A DNA stretch of 25,945 nucleotides from JAUPVL01 sp964481235 (GTDB lineage Bacteria; Patescibacteriota; Saccharimonadia; CAILAD01; BJGX01). This document shows, piece by piece, positions 7,980 to 16,085 of this stretch. The notes below the pieces were generated by a model, which saw only the letters and a program-made list of their open reading frames with translations, did not search any database and was not told the DNA's origin. A program made the position numbers and the translations under genes. Position 1 is the stretch's first letter; every line of letters begins with the position of its first letter. The DNA lies in NCBI GenBank assembly GCA_964481235.1, contig CAYZYH010000014.1, positions 1 through 25,945 of the forward strand, written 5' to 3'.

Positions 7980-8045
7980 GTATAGTGGTGGTGGAGAAGT
8001 AGTTGTTATACAGAGTTTATACCCGGCCCACTCACACCACTATAC
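7980..8045. repeat. Inverted repeat inside oriC
   Basis: GTATAGTGGTG (7980-7990) and CACCACTATAC (8035-8045) are perfect 11-bp complements separated by 44 bp. A further partly paired GTGGAG/CTC extension lies on the inner side. It falls between the opposed DnaA-box arrays and is unusually GC-richer than its surroundings. The function is unknown; a cruciform or a regulator site are possibilities. Confidence 0.6.
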
Positions 8046-8093
8046 ACATAGTATATACTAAATATTTAGCTTATTTATAAGTAAAAATGTTAG

Positions 8094-8133
8094 TTATTCA
8101 CTGTATCCACATAGCTTATTACTATTACTACTA
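8094..8133 (+). promoter_or_regulatory. Origin unwinding element: tandem DnaA boxes plus DnaA-trios
   Basis: Two abutting plus-strand boxes, TTATTCACT (8094-8102) and GTATCCACA (8103-8111), are followed by a 4-nt spacer and six uninterrupted YTA triplets (8116-8133: TTA TTA CTA TTA CTA CTA), then an AT-rich tract. The complementary strand reads 3'-(A/G)AT repeats, the consensus of the DnaA-trio element onto which DnaA loads as a filament. The layout closely mirrors the Bacillus subtilis basal unwinding system. A shorter copy (three trios) lies at 7966-7974. Confidence 0.8.
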
Positions 8134-8168
8134 AGGAATGTATATAAATATGATAAGATAGAAAACAT

Positions 8169-9269
8169 ATGAAACTCTCAGTATTACAAAACAATCTAAA
8201 TAAAGCCCTTAACATAACTAGTAGGATTATTCAGACCAATAGTAGTCTTCCAGTACTAAGTAATATACTATTACAAACTAATGATGGTCGTTTAGAACTT
8301 CAGGCTACTAATCTAGAGTTGGCAATTTCATATAAAATTGGTGCCAAAGTAGAAAAAACCGGTAGCCTTAGTGTACCAGCAAGGCTTTTAAGTGATCTTA
8401 TTCATACCTTACCAAACGACAAAATACAACTAGTTAAAGAAAAAGATAATCTAGAAATACATACTAATCAACTAAACTCAGTGATAAATGGTATCTCATC
8501 AACTGAGTTTCCAAAAATACCCAACGTTAAAACCTTACAACAATTTAGTATTACAACCGAAGATTTTGTAAAAGGTCTAGAGTATGTATTATCTTCAGTA
8601 AGTTTAGATGAATCACGACCAGTTTTAACTGGTGTATTTTGTAAAGTTAAAGATTTAGTTATAACATTTGCTGCAACCGATAGTTATAGATTGGCTCAAT
8701 ATAGTATTAAAGATCTTAAGATTAATAATCTTGAGATTATTATTCCATACAGAACTATTCAAGAACTTATTCGAATAATTAAAGCCGAAGAAGTTAAAGA
8801 TATAGAAGTTGGGGTTACAAAAACCGAGATAGTTTTTTCTACAAAAAACTTTACTCTCACCTCTCAATTAATAGATGGTAACTACCCAGATTATTCTAAA
8901 ATAATACCAAAAAGCTCAACAACATCTATCGTGATAGATAAAGAAGAGTTATTAAGTGGCCTAAAGATTGCTAGTCTTTTCTCTAGAGAGAATGCTCACA
9001 CTATCACCCTTTCGGTATTAAAAGATAATCTCATTATCCAATCACAAGGATCTCAAATTGGAACCAATGAATCTAAAATTCCAATTAAAAAAACTGGATC
9101 AGACCAAGAGATAAATTTAAACGCTCGATATTTAATTGATACTTTGTCGGTTATTACAGAAAAAACTATTAATATTTCGCTAAATAATAAGCTTGATCCC
9201 TGTATAGTTTCTGGCGGAAATAAAAAATCCCCCAATAACTTTCATATTATTATGCCTCTAAGGAGTTAA
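8169..9269 (+). CDS. dnaN: DNA polymerase III sliding clamp (beta subunit)
   Basis: The ring-shaped processivity clamp for DNA polymerase III and many repair proteins. The 366-aa length is standard for three consecutive clamp folds. The beginning MKLSVLQNNLNKALNITSRI, the LPVLSNILL motif, FPKIP, and ATDSYRLAQYSI in the middle domain are typical, and the C-terminal IIMPLR matches the conserved clamp end (M-P-x-R). It follows dnaA across oriC. No Shine-Dalgarno lies before the ATG. A possible extended -10, TGATAAGAT (8151-8159), ends 9 nt upstream, which may give a very short leader; this is weak. Confidence 0.97.
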   Translation: MKLSVLQNNLNKALNITSRIIQTNSSLPVLSNILLQTNDGRLELQATNLELAISYKIGAKVEKTGSLSVPARLLSDLIHTLPNDKIQLVKEKDNLEIHTNQLNSVINGISSTEFPKIPNVKTLQQFSITTEDFVKGLEYVLSSVSLDESRPVLTGVFCKVKDLVITFAATDSYRLAQYSIKDLKINNLEIIIPYRTIQELIRIIKAEEVKDIEVGVTKTEIVFSTKNFTLTSQLIDGNYPDYSKIIPKSSTTSIVIDKEELLSGLKIASLFSRENAHTITLSVLKDNLIIQSQGSQIGTNESKIPIKKTGSDQEINLNARYLIDTLSVITEKTINISLNNKLDPCIVSGGNKKSPNNFHIIMPLRS

Positions 9270-9284
9270 GGGGAAGTAATTAAG

Positions 9285-10337
9285 ATGATTACTCATCTTA
9301 GCTTAAGACAATTTAGAAATCACTCTAAATTAGATTTAGATATAAACTCTAATTTAATTACAATTACTGGCCCTAATGCGTCTGGTAAAACCAATATATT
9401 AGAATCTATATATATTAGTTCACTCACTAAATCATTTAAGGTGAGCGATAACAAACTTATACAGCATGATAAAGATTTTTTCACTATAGACCGAGTAGAT
9501 GATAATATTCCTATTCATCTTAGATTCACCCAAACCCCACAAAGTCGTTCTAAATCTTTAAAAATCAAAAATTCACCAAAGCCATTATATAGCTTAGTAG
9601 GTCGTAATCCAGTTACTCTTTTTGAGCCAAACGATATATATTTACTTACTGGCCTACCAAGTTTAAGGCGAAATTACCTAGATAAAATACTTTCACAAGT
9701 AGATAATCTATACTTGCAAAACTTAAGTAGTTACAAAAAAATACTACATCACCGTAATAGCTTACTCAGAAGATCTAAGAAAGAGACTATAAGAAATCTG
9801 TATGATCAACTATTTGTTTTAAATATTCAAATAATTGAACCAGGTTATTATTTATCAAAAAAAAGATCTGAGTTTATTAAAAACATTAAAAATAGTATTA
9901 ATAATTACTACCAATCTATTAGTGGTGATAATAAAAAAATAGATACTAATTTCTTAAGCTGTGCTAAATCTCCACAAGAACTACTTAGTAATATAGAATT
10001 GGCTCTTAATACAGATATAGCGAGTGGGTTTTCTACGGTAGGGCCACACAAAGAAGATTTTAATATTGTTATGGATAGTTTTAATTTAGCTGATTCTGCT
10101 TCACGAGGAGAGCTTAGGAGTTTAGTATTGTCTTGTAAGCTCTCTGAGTTAGACTACATTGAAAAATCAATTTCTAAGCGCCCTACTCTACTCTTAGATG
10201 ATGTTCTTAGTGAACTAGACGACAGGCGACAAAAATTCTTACTTAATAATATCAATAAACAACAAACTTTTATTACCACTACCCACTTACCTAGTAATTT
10301 AGCTTTAGATTTTCAACATATAGAGTTGCCATTATGA
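9285..10337 (+). CDS. recF: DNA replication and repair protein RecF
   Basis: An SMC-like ATPase that helps load RecA at gapped DNA with RecO and RecR. The 350-aa product has the Walker A motif GPNASGKTN (about 29-37), the ABC-type signature ASRGELRSLVL (about 266-276) and Walker B RPTLLLDDVLSELD. A SHL/TTH-like segment (TTTHLP) lies near the end. A Shine-Dalgarno GGGGAAG (9270-9276) precedes the ATG by 8 nt and sits directly after the dnaN stop. The gene overlaps the next gene by 4 nt (ATGA), so dnaN, recF and the DciA-like gene are probably one transcript. Confidence 0.96.
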   Translation: MITHLSLRQFRNHSKLDLDINSNLITITGPNASGKTNILESIYISSLTKSFKVSDNKLIQHDKDFFTIDRVDDNIPIHLRFTQTPQSRSKSLKIKNSPKPLYSLVGRNPVTLFEPNDIYLLTGLPSLRRNYLDKILSQVDNLYLQNLSSYKKILHHRNSLLRRSKKETIRNLYDQLFVLNIQIIEPGYYLSKKRSEFIKNIKNSINNYYQSISGDNKKIDTNFLSCAKSPQELLSNIELALNTDIASGFSTVGPHKEDFNIVMDSFNLADSASRGELRSLVLSCKLSELDYIEKSISKRPTLLLDDVLSELDDRRQKFLLNNINKQQTFITTTHLPSNLALDFQHIELPL

Positions 10338-10609
10338 GTTTAGAACAAATTAAAAAATCAATTTCTACCGCAAAATATTTTAAAGAAGAAAATATTCTTA
10401 AAGAAATTAAACGAATTGTTTTAGATGTTACTAGTGTAGAAGTAAGTGTTAAGTTACCACGCAATAATAAGCTAGTATTAGTAGTAAATAACTCTTCGGC
10501 GGCTAGTGAAATTAACTTACATCAACAAGAGTTATTAAATAATCTAAATGTATATCTAAATAGTATTAACCAAGAATTAATAAAAAAGATTACTATTAAG
10601 CAAAGTTAG
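10334..10609 (+). CDS. DciA-like (DUF721) small protein
   Basis: A 91-aa protein with a basic N-terminal helix region and a beta-alpha core (about 25-85) resembling the KH-like fold of DUF721/DciA, including the LVLVVNNSSAASEINLHQQELLNNLN part that matches the family's pattern of a strand followed by a helix. DciA is the ancestral loader of the replicative helicase DnaB. In many bacteria it lies just after recF, as here, with a 4-nt overlap. It is short for the family. The family call is from pattern and position, and the residue similarity is modest. Confidence 0.7.
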   Translation: MSLEQIKKSISTAKYFKEENILKEIKRIVLDVTSVEVSVKLPRNNKLVLVVNNSSAASEINLHQQELLNNLNVYLNSINQELIKKITIKQS

Positions 10610-10612
10610 ATA

Positions 10613-11413
10613 CTATTTATCTAAAGGAACTCCGTCGCCGCCGTAGTCGTCTAGGAATATTTTGGAATTACTAGGTATTTTATTACTGTTTATATATTTC
10701 GCTAGAGTAGGGTTGTCGGCAGTTAATAAGTAAGTATTTCTATCTATACCAGTACCATTTAGAAAGTCAGTTACGGTTTTTGCTGTGGCCTTAATTTCAT
10801 TGTCTGGATATGGGGGTGTTAATCCCATATAGAACAGATTTTTCACCACAACAATTGTATTAGTTTTACCATTACTATCAATTATTTTGCCACTTTTTAT
10901 AACATAATTATCTGTACTATAAGGTAAGAAGTTAGATATTGTTTTATTAGTTGGGGTCGGGTCGGTATCTTCGAGTTGTTGTTTTTTCTGATCTTCTGTT
11001 AGATTTGAATATGGTATATACCTTGTTTTAAATTGTATCTTAGTATCTTTTAACTGCTCGCCTTTTACTGATGATATTTTTTTAATTGTAATTATATATA
11101 AATAATTATTTTTTAGTGTATTAAAATTAATAACTAAATCTTTGTTATTAATAGTAATACTTCTAACAAGGTCTTTTTCAGTATTGATATCACCCAAAGT
11201 TACGCTTTTTGAATCTATTTCTTCATTGAAAGTTAATATCATTTTATTAGTAGATGTTGGAACTAAGTTATTCGTATTTGGGTTAGTACTTTCTAGTTTA
11301 AATATATTATTTGACTTATTATTTGAGTACAATAAAGCAATAGCAAAAACTATAAAAGTTATAACAATAATAATCACTATAATAAAATATTTGTTTTTTA
11401 GTAGATTATTCAT
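10613..11413 (-). CDS. Membrane-anchored protein with a bacterial Ig-like (Big_5/SbsA) domain
   Basis: A 266-aa protein of unknown function. Residues about 9-30 form a single N-terminal membrane anchor. Residues about 36-133 look like an SbsA Ig-like (Big_5) domain: the ESTNPNTNNLVPTSTNKMILTFNEEID start, then KDLVINFNTLKNNYLYIITI and a closing IQFKTRY. Residues about 150-266 form an unassigned domain rich in Thr, Asn and Asp, ending DDYGGDGVPLDK. The start codon overlaps the stop of the upstream hydrolase gene (TAATG) with a GAGGG Shine-Dalgarno, so the two are coupled. It converges on the DciA-like gene with only 3 nt between them. A role at the wall beside the hydrolases is inferred from the operon. 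Confidence 0.72.
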   Translation of the reverse strand: MNNLLKNKYFIIVIIIVITFIVFAIALLYSNNKSNNIFKLESTNPNTNNLVPTSTNKMILTFNEEIDSKSVTLGDINTEKDLVRSITINNKDLVINFNTLKNNYLYIITIKKISSVKGEQLKDTKIQFKTRYIPYSNLTEDQKKQQLEDTDPTPTNKTISNFLPYSTDNYVIKSGKIIDSNGKTNTIVVVKNLFYMGLTPPYPDNEIKATAKTVTDFLNGTGIDRNTYLLTADNPTLAKYINSNKIPSNSKIFLDDYGGDGVPLDK

Positions 11414-12561
11414 TACTCAACCCTCATAAATCCAGTTAAATATCTCGCATTCACACTTTGGGTAGATTGTTTAACCTGATTACTTTCATTACCACCAATA
11501 GTAGTAAAATTACCCGCCCCGTCATACTCAGTAACTATATTTACGTGGCTAGGGTAAGGCATTAAACCCTCTTTATAAATTGCCACATCACCAGGCTGGG
11601 GTTCAAAACCAGCCTCACCTTTAGGGTGATAAAAATTATTTGTTCTAGCGTAATCAAGTATTGCTTGAGCTGAAGCTATAGTACCATCACCCCCACCTTC
11701 ATTTAATGGGTTACCAGCTTCTCTAAATACATAACTTACAAAGTATGCACACCAAGGTGGATTACCGCCACCGGTATATTTTGAAATATCTTGTTCACCA
11801 TTATTCCAAGACTCCAATTCACTACGAGCAACACTTACGACAGAGCTATTTTTATTAGTAATAGGGCTGTCGCATTTCCCCTCCCCTATACCAGAGTCTG
11901 TAGAAGGTGACGGATTAGTTGGACTACCACTAGTATTAGTTACACCTGCGGCTTGTAAATATCTATCAAAGTCTTGTGCTTCATTATATCTAAGTACAAT
12001 GTCTTGTCCAGCACCAGCCGCAATATCATCTATAACACTTTGAGCGTATTGTCGTGGAGTAATTGTGTTACTACCAACGATGACATCTAATAAAGATGGA
12101 TCATCTATTGCTGCGGGGTAGAAATGACTTAATGCTAACTTAAATATATCATTACCTAAATCTTTAAACTTCTTTTCGTATTCAATTTTTGCTACCGCAT
12201 CCTGGATTGGTCCTGGCGCTTGACTAGCACGTGCATAAGGTATAGCTGGTGGGTAAGCCTGCTTAACACTATTCCATGTATCGTCAATATATTGATACCT
12301 ACCAGAGGCACTCGAACCTGGTGCTTCAGCAATATAATCCCCACTACCAGAACTTTCATTAAATGCTATTACCTGTAAAAATCTATCTACATCACCACCT
12401 GTTGCGGTTGATGATGATCCACCTACACAGTCGGTAGGGTCATAAAAAGGTCTACGCTCTATTTCTTTTCTTTGCTCGTTAGTAAGTGCAGAAGATTTAA
12501 AAGGAATAAGCAAAAAAACTAGTAATAATATTAAGGATATTTTTTTAAACATTATTCTCAC
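11413..12561 (-). CDS. Secreted two-domain peptidoglycan hydrolase (transglycosylase-like plus CHAP)
   Basis: A 382-aa secreted wall-cleaving protein. After an N-terminal signal segment (about 5-26, ending near SSALT), residues about 60-190 resemble a lysozyme-like lytic transglycosylase, with the catalytic-type glutamate in FNESSG (about 70) and the ASGRYQYIDDTW segment. A Ser/Thr/Pro/Gly linker follows. Residues about 240-382 form a CHAP amidase/endopeptidase with the catalytic cysteine in WCAYFVSY (about 271) and histidine in SHVNIV (about 338). The GTG start is chosen from an AGGA Shine-Dalgarno 7 nt upstream; an in-frame ATG three codons later is the alternative. It begins 1 nt after the M15 gene stop. 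In T4SS loci such proteins act like VirB1/PrgK, opening the wall for the channel; that role here is inferred. Confidence 0.85.
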   Translation of the reverse strand: MRIMFKKISLILLLVFLLIPFKSSALTNEQRKEIERRPFYDPTDCVGGSSSTATGGDVDRFLQVIAFNESSGSGDYIAEAPGSSASGRYQYIDDTWNSVKQAYPPAIPYARASQAPGPIQDAVAKIEYEKKFKDLGNDIFKLALSHFYPAAIDDPSLLDVIVGSNTITPRQYAQSVIDDIAAGAGQDIVLRYNEAQDFDRYLQAAGVTNTSGSPTNPSPSTDSGIGEGKCDSPITNKNSSVVSVARSELESWNNGEQDISKYTGGGNPPWCAYFVSYVFREAGNPLNEGGGDGTIASAQAILDYARTNNFYHPKGEAGFEPQPGDVAIYKEGLMPYPSHVNIVTEYDGAGNFTTIGGNESNQVKQSTQSVNARYLTGFMRVE

Positions 12562-12562
12562 A

Positions 12563-15500
12563 TTAATTTCCTGTTACTGACCAATGCCAGGCCTCTGAAG
12601 GTAAATTTTTCAATCCATATTCTTCGGCGTGTTGTACCATCCAATTAAAACAAGGTGAGCCGCCAAAATTAAACGCCGAACCGCCATTACAATTAAAGTC
12701 GATTGCTAATCCTTTTTCATGATTTGAGGTTCCTGGCTCTGCAGTTGGTGGGCTACAACTACCCCCACTACAATTTTGGTTATACAAAGCAACTTGCTCT
12801 TCGTAAGATCTAAATCCACCCCCACCCATTATAATTCCAGCTGCTTGAGCATCTTTTAATAATTTATTTAATTGACTAGCTAAAGATACATTAATATCTA
12901 TTACACCTCCTGCCGGAGCGGCTACATCGCAAACCATTATTTTATTTGCTGGAACACCTCCTGGCCCATAAGTCTGAGCAACACCACCCACTAAGTTTGG
13001 TCCATTACTAGTAGTTATTCCTGGTTCGTTAGGACAAGGTGTACCACTAGTGTCGGCATCTGCATTTGGTGCACCACCAACTGGCCCAGTAGGAGTTGAT
13101 GTTTTGGCGTAAATACTTTGGTTATCTTCGTCGTTACTTAAAGATACCATTTGGTCAAGCAAGGTGTTGTAATATGTGTACATTCTATATCTTATAGGTA
13201 GCTTATATTCTTCATTATTAAAGTCTTGGGCGAGTTGTAAGATTACCTTACAATCGTAAAACTTCATAAACTCACTATCGGCATCATTATCGGCTCTATC
13301 AACTCTTGTTACAGGAGTAATATTATCATTAGCATCTTTTAGTACACCTCTATGCCACTCCGGAAAGAACACAAACCATTGCACAGCGTTTGCCTGTGGG
13401 TATTTAGCTCTAATACTCGCTTTAAGAGCATCATCGTTTAGATCAGTAAATTTAATAGTTTTAAGTTGAAAATACTGTGATGTAGGTATTTTTTTCTTAA
13501 AACACTCATCATAGTGCGCTAGTTTTATCCTATCATTATCTGTTCCAGCTCTACTAGCTTTAATATCCTCAATAACAGTTGCATTGTCTAACATATCGAA
13601 ACTTGCAAAATCTTGAGGGGGTATGCCGGCAGTGTCTATTTTTAAATACTGATCACCATTTATAGTGGCAGCAAAAGCTTTATTATGTTGGCCAAATCCA
13701 TAATAAAGAGCTGAGCTATGTATGTTAGCTAAAGATCTTAGTGGATTTAATACTTCTTTAAATATCGATCCAGCAGCTGTCATTGCAGTTTTTGGAGTAA
13801 TGGTATTTTGAGCAATAATACTGCGTGCTGAGCGAATATTCTCATTAGCAAACAATCTATACCCCATTCCACCTTGTTTTTCTTCAGTCCTTCTTGTATC
13901 TTCTGACTGTATAGCTATATCTCTAGCTTCACGATCAGTTAAAAACCTTCCACCTATTCTTAAAAAGTAATCATTCATAAGCTGTCTAAAACCTGCAGCC
14001 TGCCTATTGTAATTATCAGGCCCAGATTCTAACCCACTCACTGCAGTTACAGAGCCAGTTCGCACATAAGAAGTTATAATTTCTTTTAGACCAAAATCAT
14101 CTATACTATTAAAAACTCCTTGTGAATTATTAACTATTGCAAGTTTTAACAACTGGTAGCTTGGTTGAATAAGTGTATCTCCAACAAGTAATAGAGTTCT
14201 ATTTTCTGAAGTTAAGAATGTACATGTTTGAAGTAGTAAATCTACAGACGGATCGCTTACTAAATCTGTCTGCTTTGCATTATAAGCTCTTGTTGAAGTA
14301 GCTTCGGGATTTTGTTCTACCCCACGTAGCTCGTTATAGACATCGAGTTGATAAGAGGTACTACTAGCCCAATTATCTTGCTGAGCAATTGTTGCATTAT
14401 TTTCTACATTACTAAGTTGATCGGCATTTCGAGTATCAGCCATCGTTAACACCTTAATCGCCCCTCTTTCAGTACTAGCTAGTCTACTTTCTATAGCCTT
14501 ACGAGCATTACTCGCTGCTGCCTCACTACGAGGTGTATTACCAAGATCTAAAAATCCGTAAGCAAAAGGACATATGGTGTTAGCAATACCGGCCCTTACT
14601 AAGTTTTTTTCTAAAGAATTTGTTTGTGGTGTATAAGAATCTCTTTCAGGAATATTTAAGTATTTACCAACCGATATATCGTACGGGCTTGTACCATCGG
14701 CCATATCCTCATACATTTTGTTTATACCAGCCACAAGATCTGCCTTTTCTTCTTTGTAAGGTATTTTATTATCAGGATTAGCAGCGTTGTATGCCCTAAC
14801 AGCCTCTTTGTAGTTGTTTTGAAACTCAGTTATTTGACCTTGGTATGATGAAAAATCTATTGTTTCTTCAGTAGTTGGGGTTATTCTACCTATTGTTTTA
14901 TTAAAAACGTAACGATTTACTTCTTCTCTACTTCCTCTAAATTCCTCAGTATCTTTTTTACCTGCGTAATCTAGGTGTATGTTAGCTAATTGATTAATCT
15001 CTCTAGTTACGGGCTGGCGAGCCATCATATTAAATATTGGATATTGTTTTTGAATACAATAGCTTGCGGCTTGGTTAGAACCTAATTGATTTAAAGGAAT
15101 TACCTCGCGAGTTCTTTTGTTAAAAACTTCTTTAGGCACATATCTAGTTCTACCCTCAGCATTGACTTTTAGTTGAAGCCTGAGCTCGTATACACAACCA
15201 GCATTATCTAGGGTTTGATATTGTGCTTGTCGCCAATCGATTTGTGATAATCTATCTAGTGTAGTACCTGGTTCAATAGTTGACGGTGTAGCTGCAACTG
15301 CAGTATTAGGCCCTTTATAATCTACCTCTCCTGTATATGTAAGTGCTCTAATACTAGCCTCTAGGGCTCCTTTTGCAAAAGCTTGGGCAACATCTATTCC
15401 AAACTCACGAATTTTTGAATTAGTTAAAACCATCTTAACAGCATTCCAGGGATTTTGAATAATATATACAATAATAAAGATAGGCACCATTGCTATTGCT

Positions 15501-16021
15501 AAAATACCAAATGCAATTGCTATAAAAACCATCTTATGTTTAGATACTTCTTCACCAACTTTTGCACCTATTTGAGCACCCGCAGTTCCCCCAAGCGCTG
15601 CCCCTGCGGCTGCACCAGCACCCTTTAAGGCTGTATTAGAAAGTTGACCTTCACGTTTAGCTTTGGCTTCAGGCGACTCTTTATCTATCTTGTCTACAGC
15701 TTTTAGAGCTTTGTCGGTACCGCCACCACTTTTGCCACCAGCCGCTGCTTTATCTATAGCCTTACTAGCCACCTTATTGGCTTTTTGACCCTCAGTATCA
15801 CCCTTCTCAATACCTGTACCACCCATTCCTTCCATACCTTTAGGTAGTTTTTCGGTTGGGCTCAGTCCAGCCCCTATGGCGGCTTTCGGCCCACCGTCTT
15901 GCTTGCCTTTTTCTTTAGATAGTGGGCTTACAGGTAAATCAGATGCATTTGCAAGACCACCAGGTTTATTGGCTTTGTCATTTGTGTCATCATCTGGTAA
16001 TTTGGTTGCAGTTGCAGGCAT
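12563..16021 (-). CDS. Giant membrane protein with a C-terminal M15 (VanY-like) peptidase domain
   Basis: A 1152-aa protein. Residues 1-160 are hydrophilic and rich in Gly, Ala, Lys and Asp, ending in a glycine-zipper-like stretch (KGAGAAAGAALGGTAGAQIG). One strong transmembrane segment lies at about 165-190. The following 800 residues match no family I recognise. The C-terminus (about 1035-1152) is an M15-type D,D-carboxypeptidase/endopeptidase: FRSYEEQVALYN, the zinc-site SNHEKGLAIDF (about 1098-1108) and the final EAWHW, giving the expected His, Asp and His ligands plus a Glu. It is the first of three coupled genes ending in a CHAP hydrolase and an Ig-like protein, downstream of virB4. It may be a wall-spanning T4SS part that trims peptidoglycan; this is inferred. 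Confidence 0.8.
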   Translation of the reverse strand: MPATATKLPDDDTNDKANKPGGLANASDLPVSPLSKEKGKQDGGPKAAIGAGLSPTEKLPKGMEGMGGTGIEKGDTEGQKANKVASKAIDKAAAGGKSGGGTDKALKAVDKIDKESPEAKAKREGQLSNTALKGAGAAAGAALGGTAGAQIGAKVGEEVSKHKMVFIAIAFGILAIAMVPIFIIVYIIQNPWNAVKMVLTNSKIREFGIDVAQAFAKGALEASIRALTYTGEVDYKGPNTAVAATPSTIEPGTTLDRLSQIDWRQAQYQTLDNAGCVYELRLQLKVNAEGRTRYVPKEVFNKRTREVIPLNQLGSNQAASYCIQKQYPIFNMMARQPVTREINQLANIHLDYAGKKDTEEFRGSREEVNRYVFNKTIGRITPTTEETIDFSSYQGQITEFQNNYKEAVRAYNAANPDNKIPYKEEKADLVAGINKMYEDMADGTSPYDISVGKYLNIPERDSYTPQTNSLEKNLVRAGIANTICPFAYGFLDLGNTPRSEAAASNARKAIESRLASTERGAIKVLTMADTRNADQLSNVENNATIAQQDNWASSTSYQLDVYNELRGVEQNPEATSTRAYNAKQTDLVSDPSVDLLLQTCTFLTSENRTLLLVGDTLIQPSYQLLKLAIVNNSQGVFNSIDDFGLKEIITSYVRTGSVTAVSGLESGPDNYNRQAAGFRQLMNDYFLRIGGRFLTDREARDIAIQSEDTRRTEEKQGGMGYRLFANENIRSARSIIAQNTITPKTAMTAAGSIFKEVLNPLRSLANIHSSALYYGFGQHNKAFAATINGDQYLKIDTAGIPPQDFASFDMLDNATVIEDIKASRAGTDNDRIKLAHYDECFKKKIPTSQYFQLKTIKFTDLNDDALKASIRAKYPQANAVQWFVFFPEWHRGVLKDANDNITPVTRVDRADNDADSEFMKFYDCKVILQLAQDFNNEEYKLPIRYRMYTYYNTLLDQMVSLSNDEDNQSIYAKTSTPTGPVGGAPNADADTSGTPCPNEPGITTSNGPNLVGGVAQTYGPGGVPANKIMVCDVAAPAGGVIDINVSLASQLNKLLKDAQAAGIIMGGGGFRSYEEQVALYNQNCSGGSCSPPTAEPGTSNHEKGLAIDFNCNGGSAFNFGGSPCFNWMVQHAEEYGLKNLPSEAWHWSVTGN

Positions 16022-16047
16022 TTATATTAAAACTCTTATACTTAAAA

Positions 16048-16056
16048 ATTATAACA
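16048..16056 (-). promoter_or_regulatory. Extended -10 promoter of the M15 gene
   Basis: Minus strand TGTTATAAT (extended -10) 26 nt before the ATG of the M15 gene, in the 64-bp gap after virB4. No clear -35 is visible. It suggests that the wall-hydrolase trio can be transcribed independently of the virB4 genes. Confidence 0.5.
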
Positions 16057-16085
16057 GATTTTGATAACAATATAACTTTAAGCTA

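Larger units (their letters stand above)
7883..8168. other. oriC, right part (dnaA-dnaN intergenic origin)
   Basis: A 286-bp AT-rich non-coding segment packed with DnaA-box-like 9-mers. On the minus strand are TGTGGATAA (7892-7900, perfect), TGTGTATAA (7904-7912, one mismatch), TGTGTATAG (7926-7934) and AGTGTATAA (7935-7943). On the plus strand are TTATTCACT (8094-8102) and GTATCCACA (8103-8111). Opposed box arrays, a DnaA-trio run at 8116-8133 and an AT-rich tract up to dnaN are the expected parts of a bipartite origin. An 11-bp inverted repeat (7980-7990 with 8035-8045) sits between the two arrays. Confidence 0.85.

Noticed and set aside
12550..12552. ATG start of the CHAP hydrolase three codons after the GTG
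   Set aside because: The GTG at 12561 has a better spaced AGGA site 7 nt upstream. The difference is three residues and both starts keep the signal segment, so this remains a weak preference.
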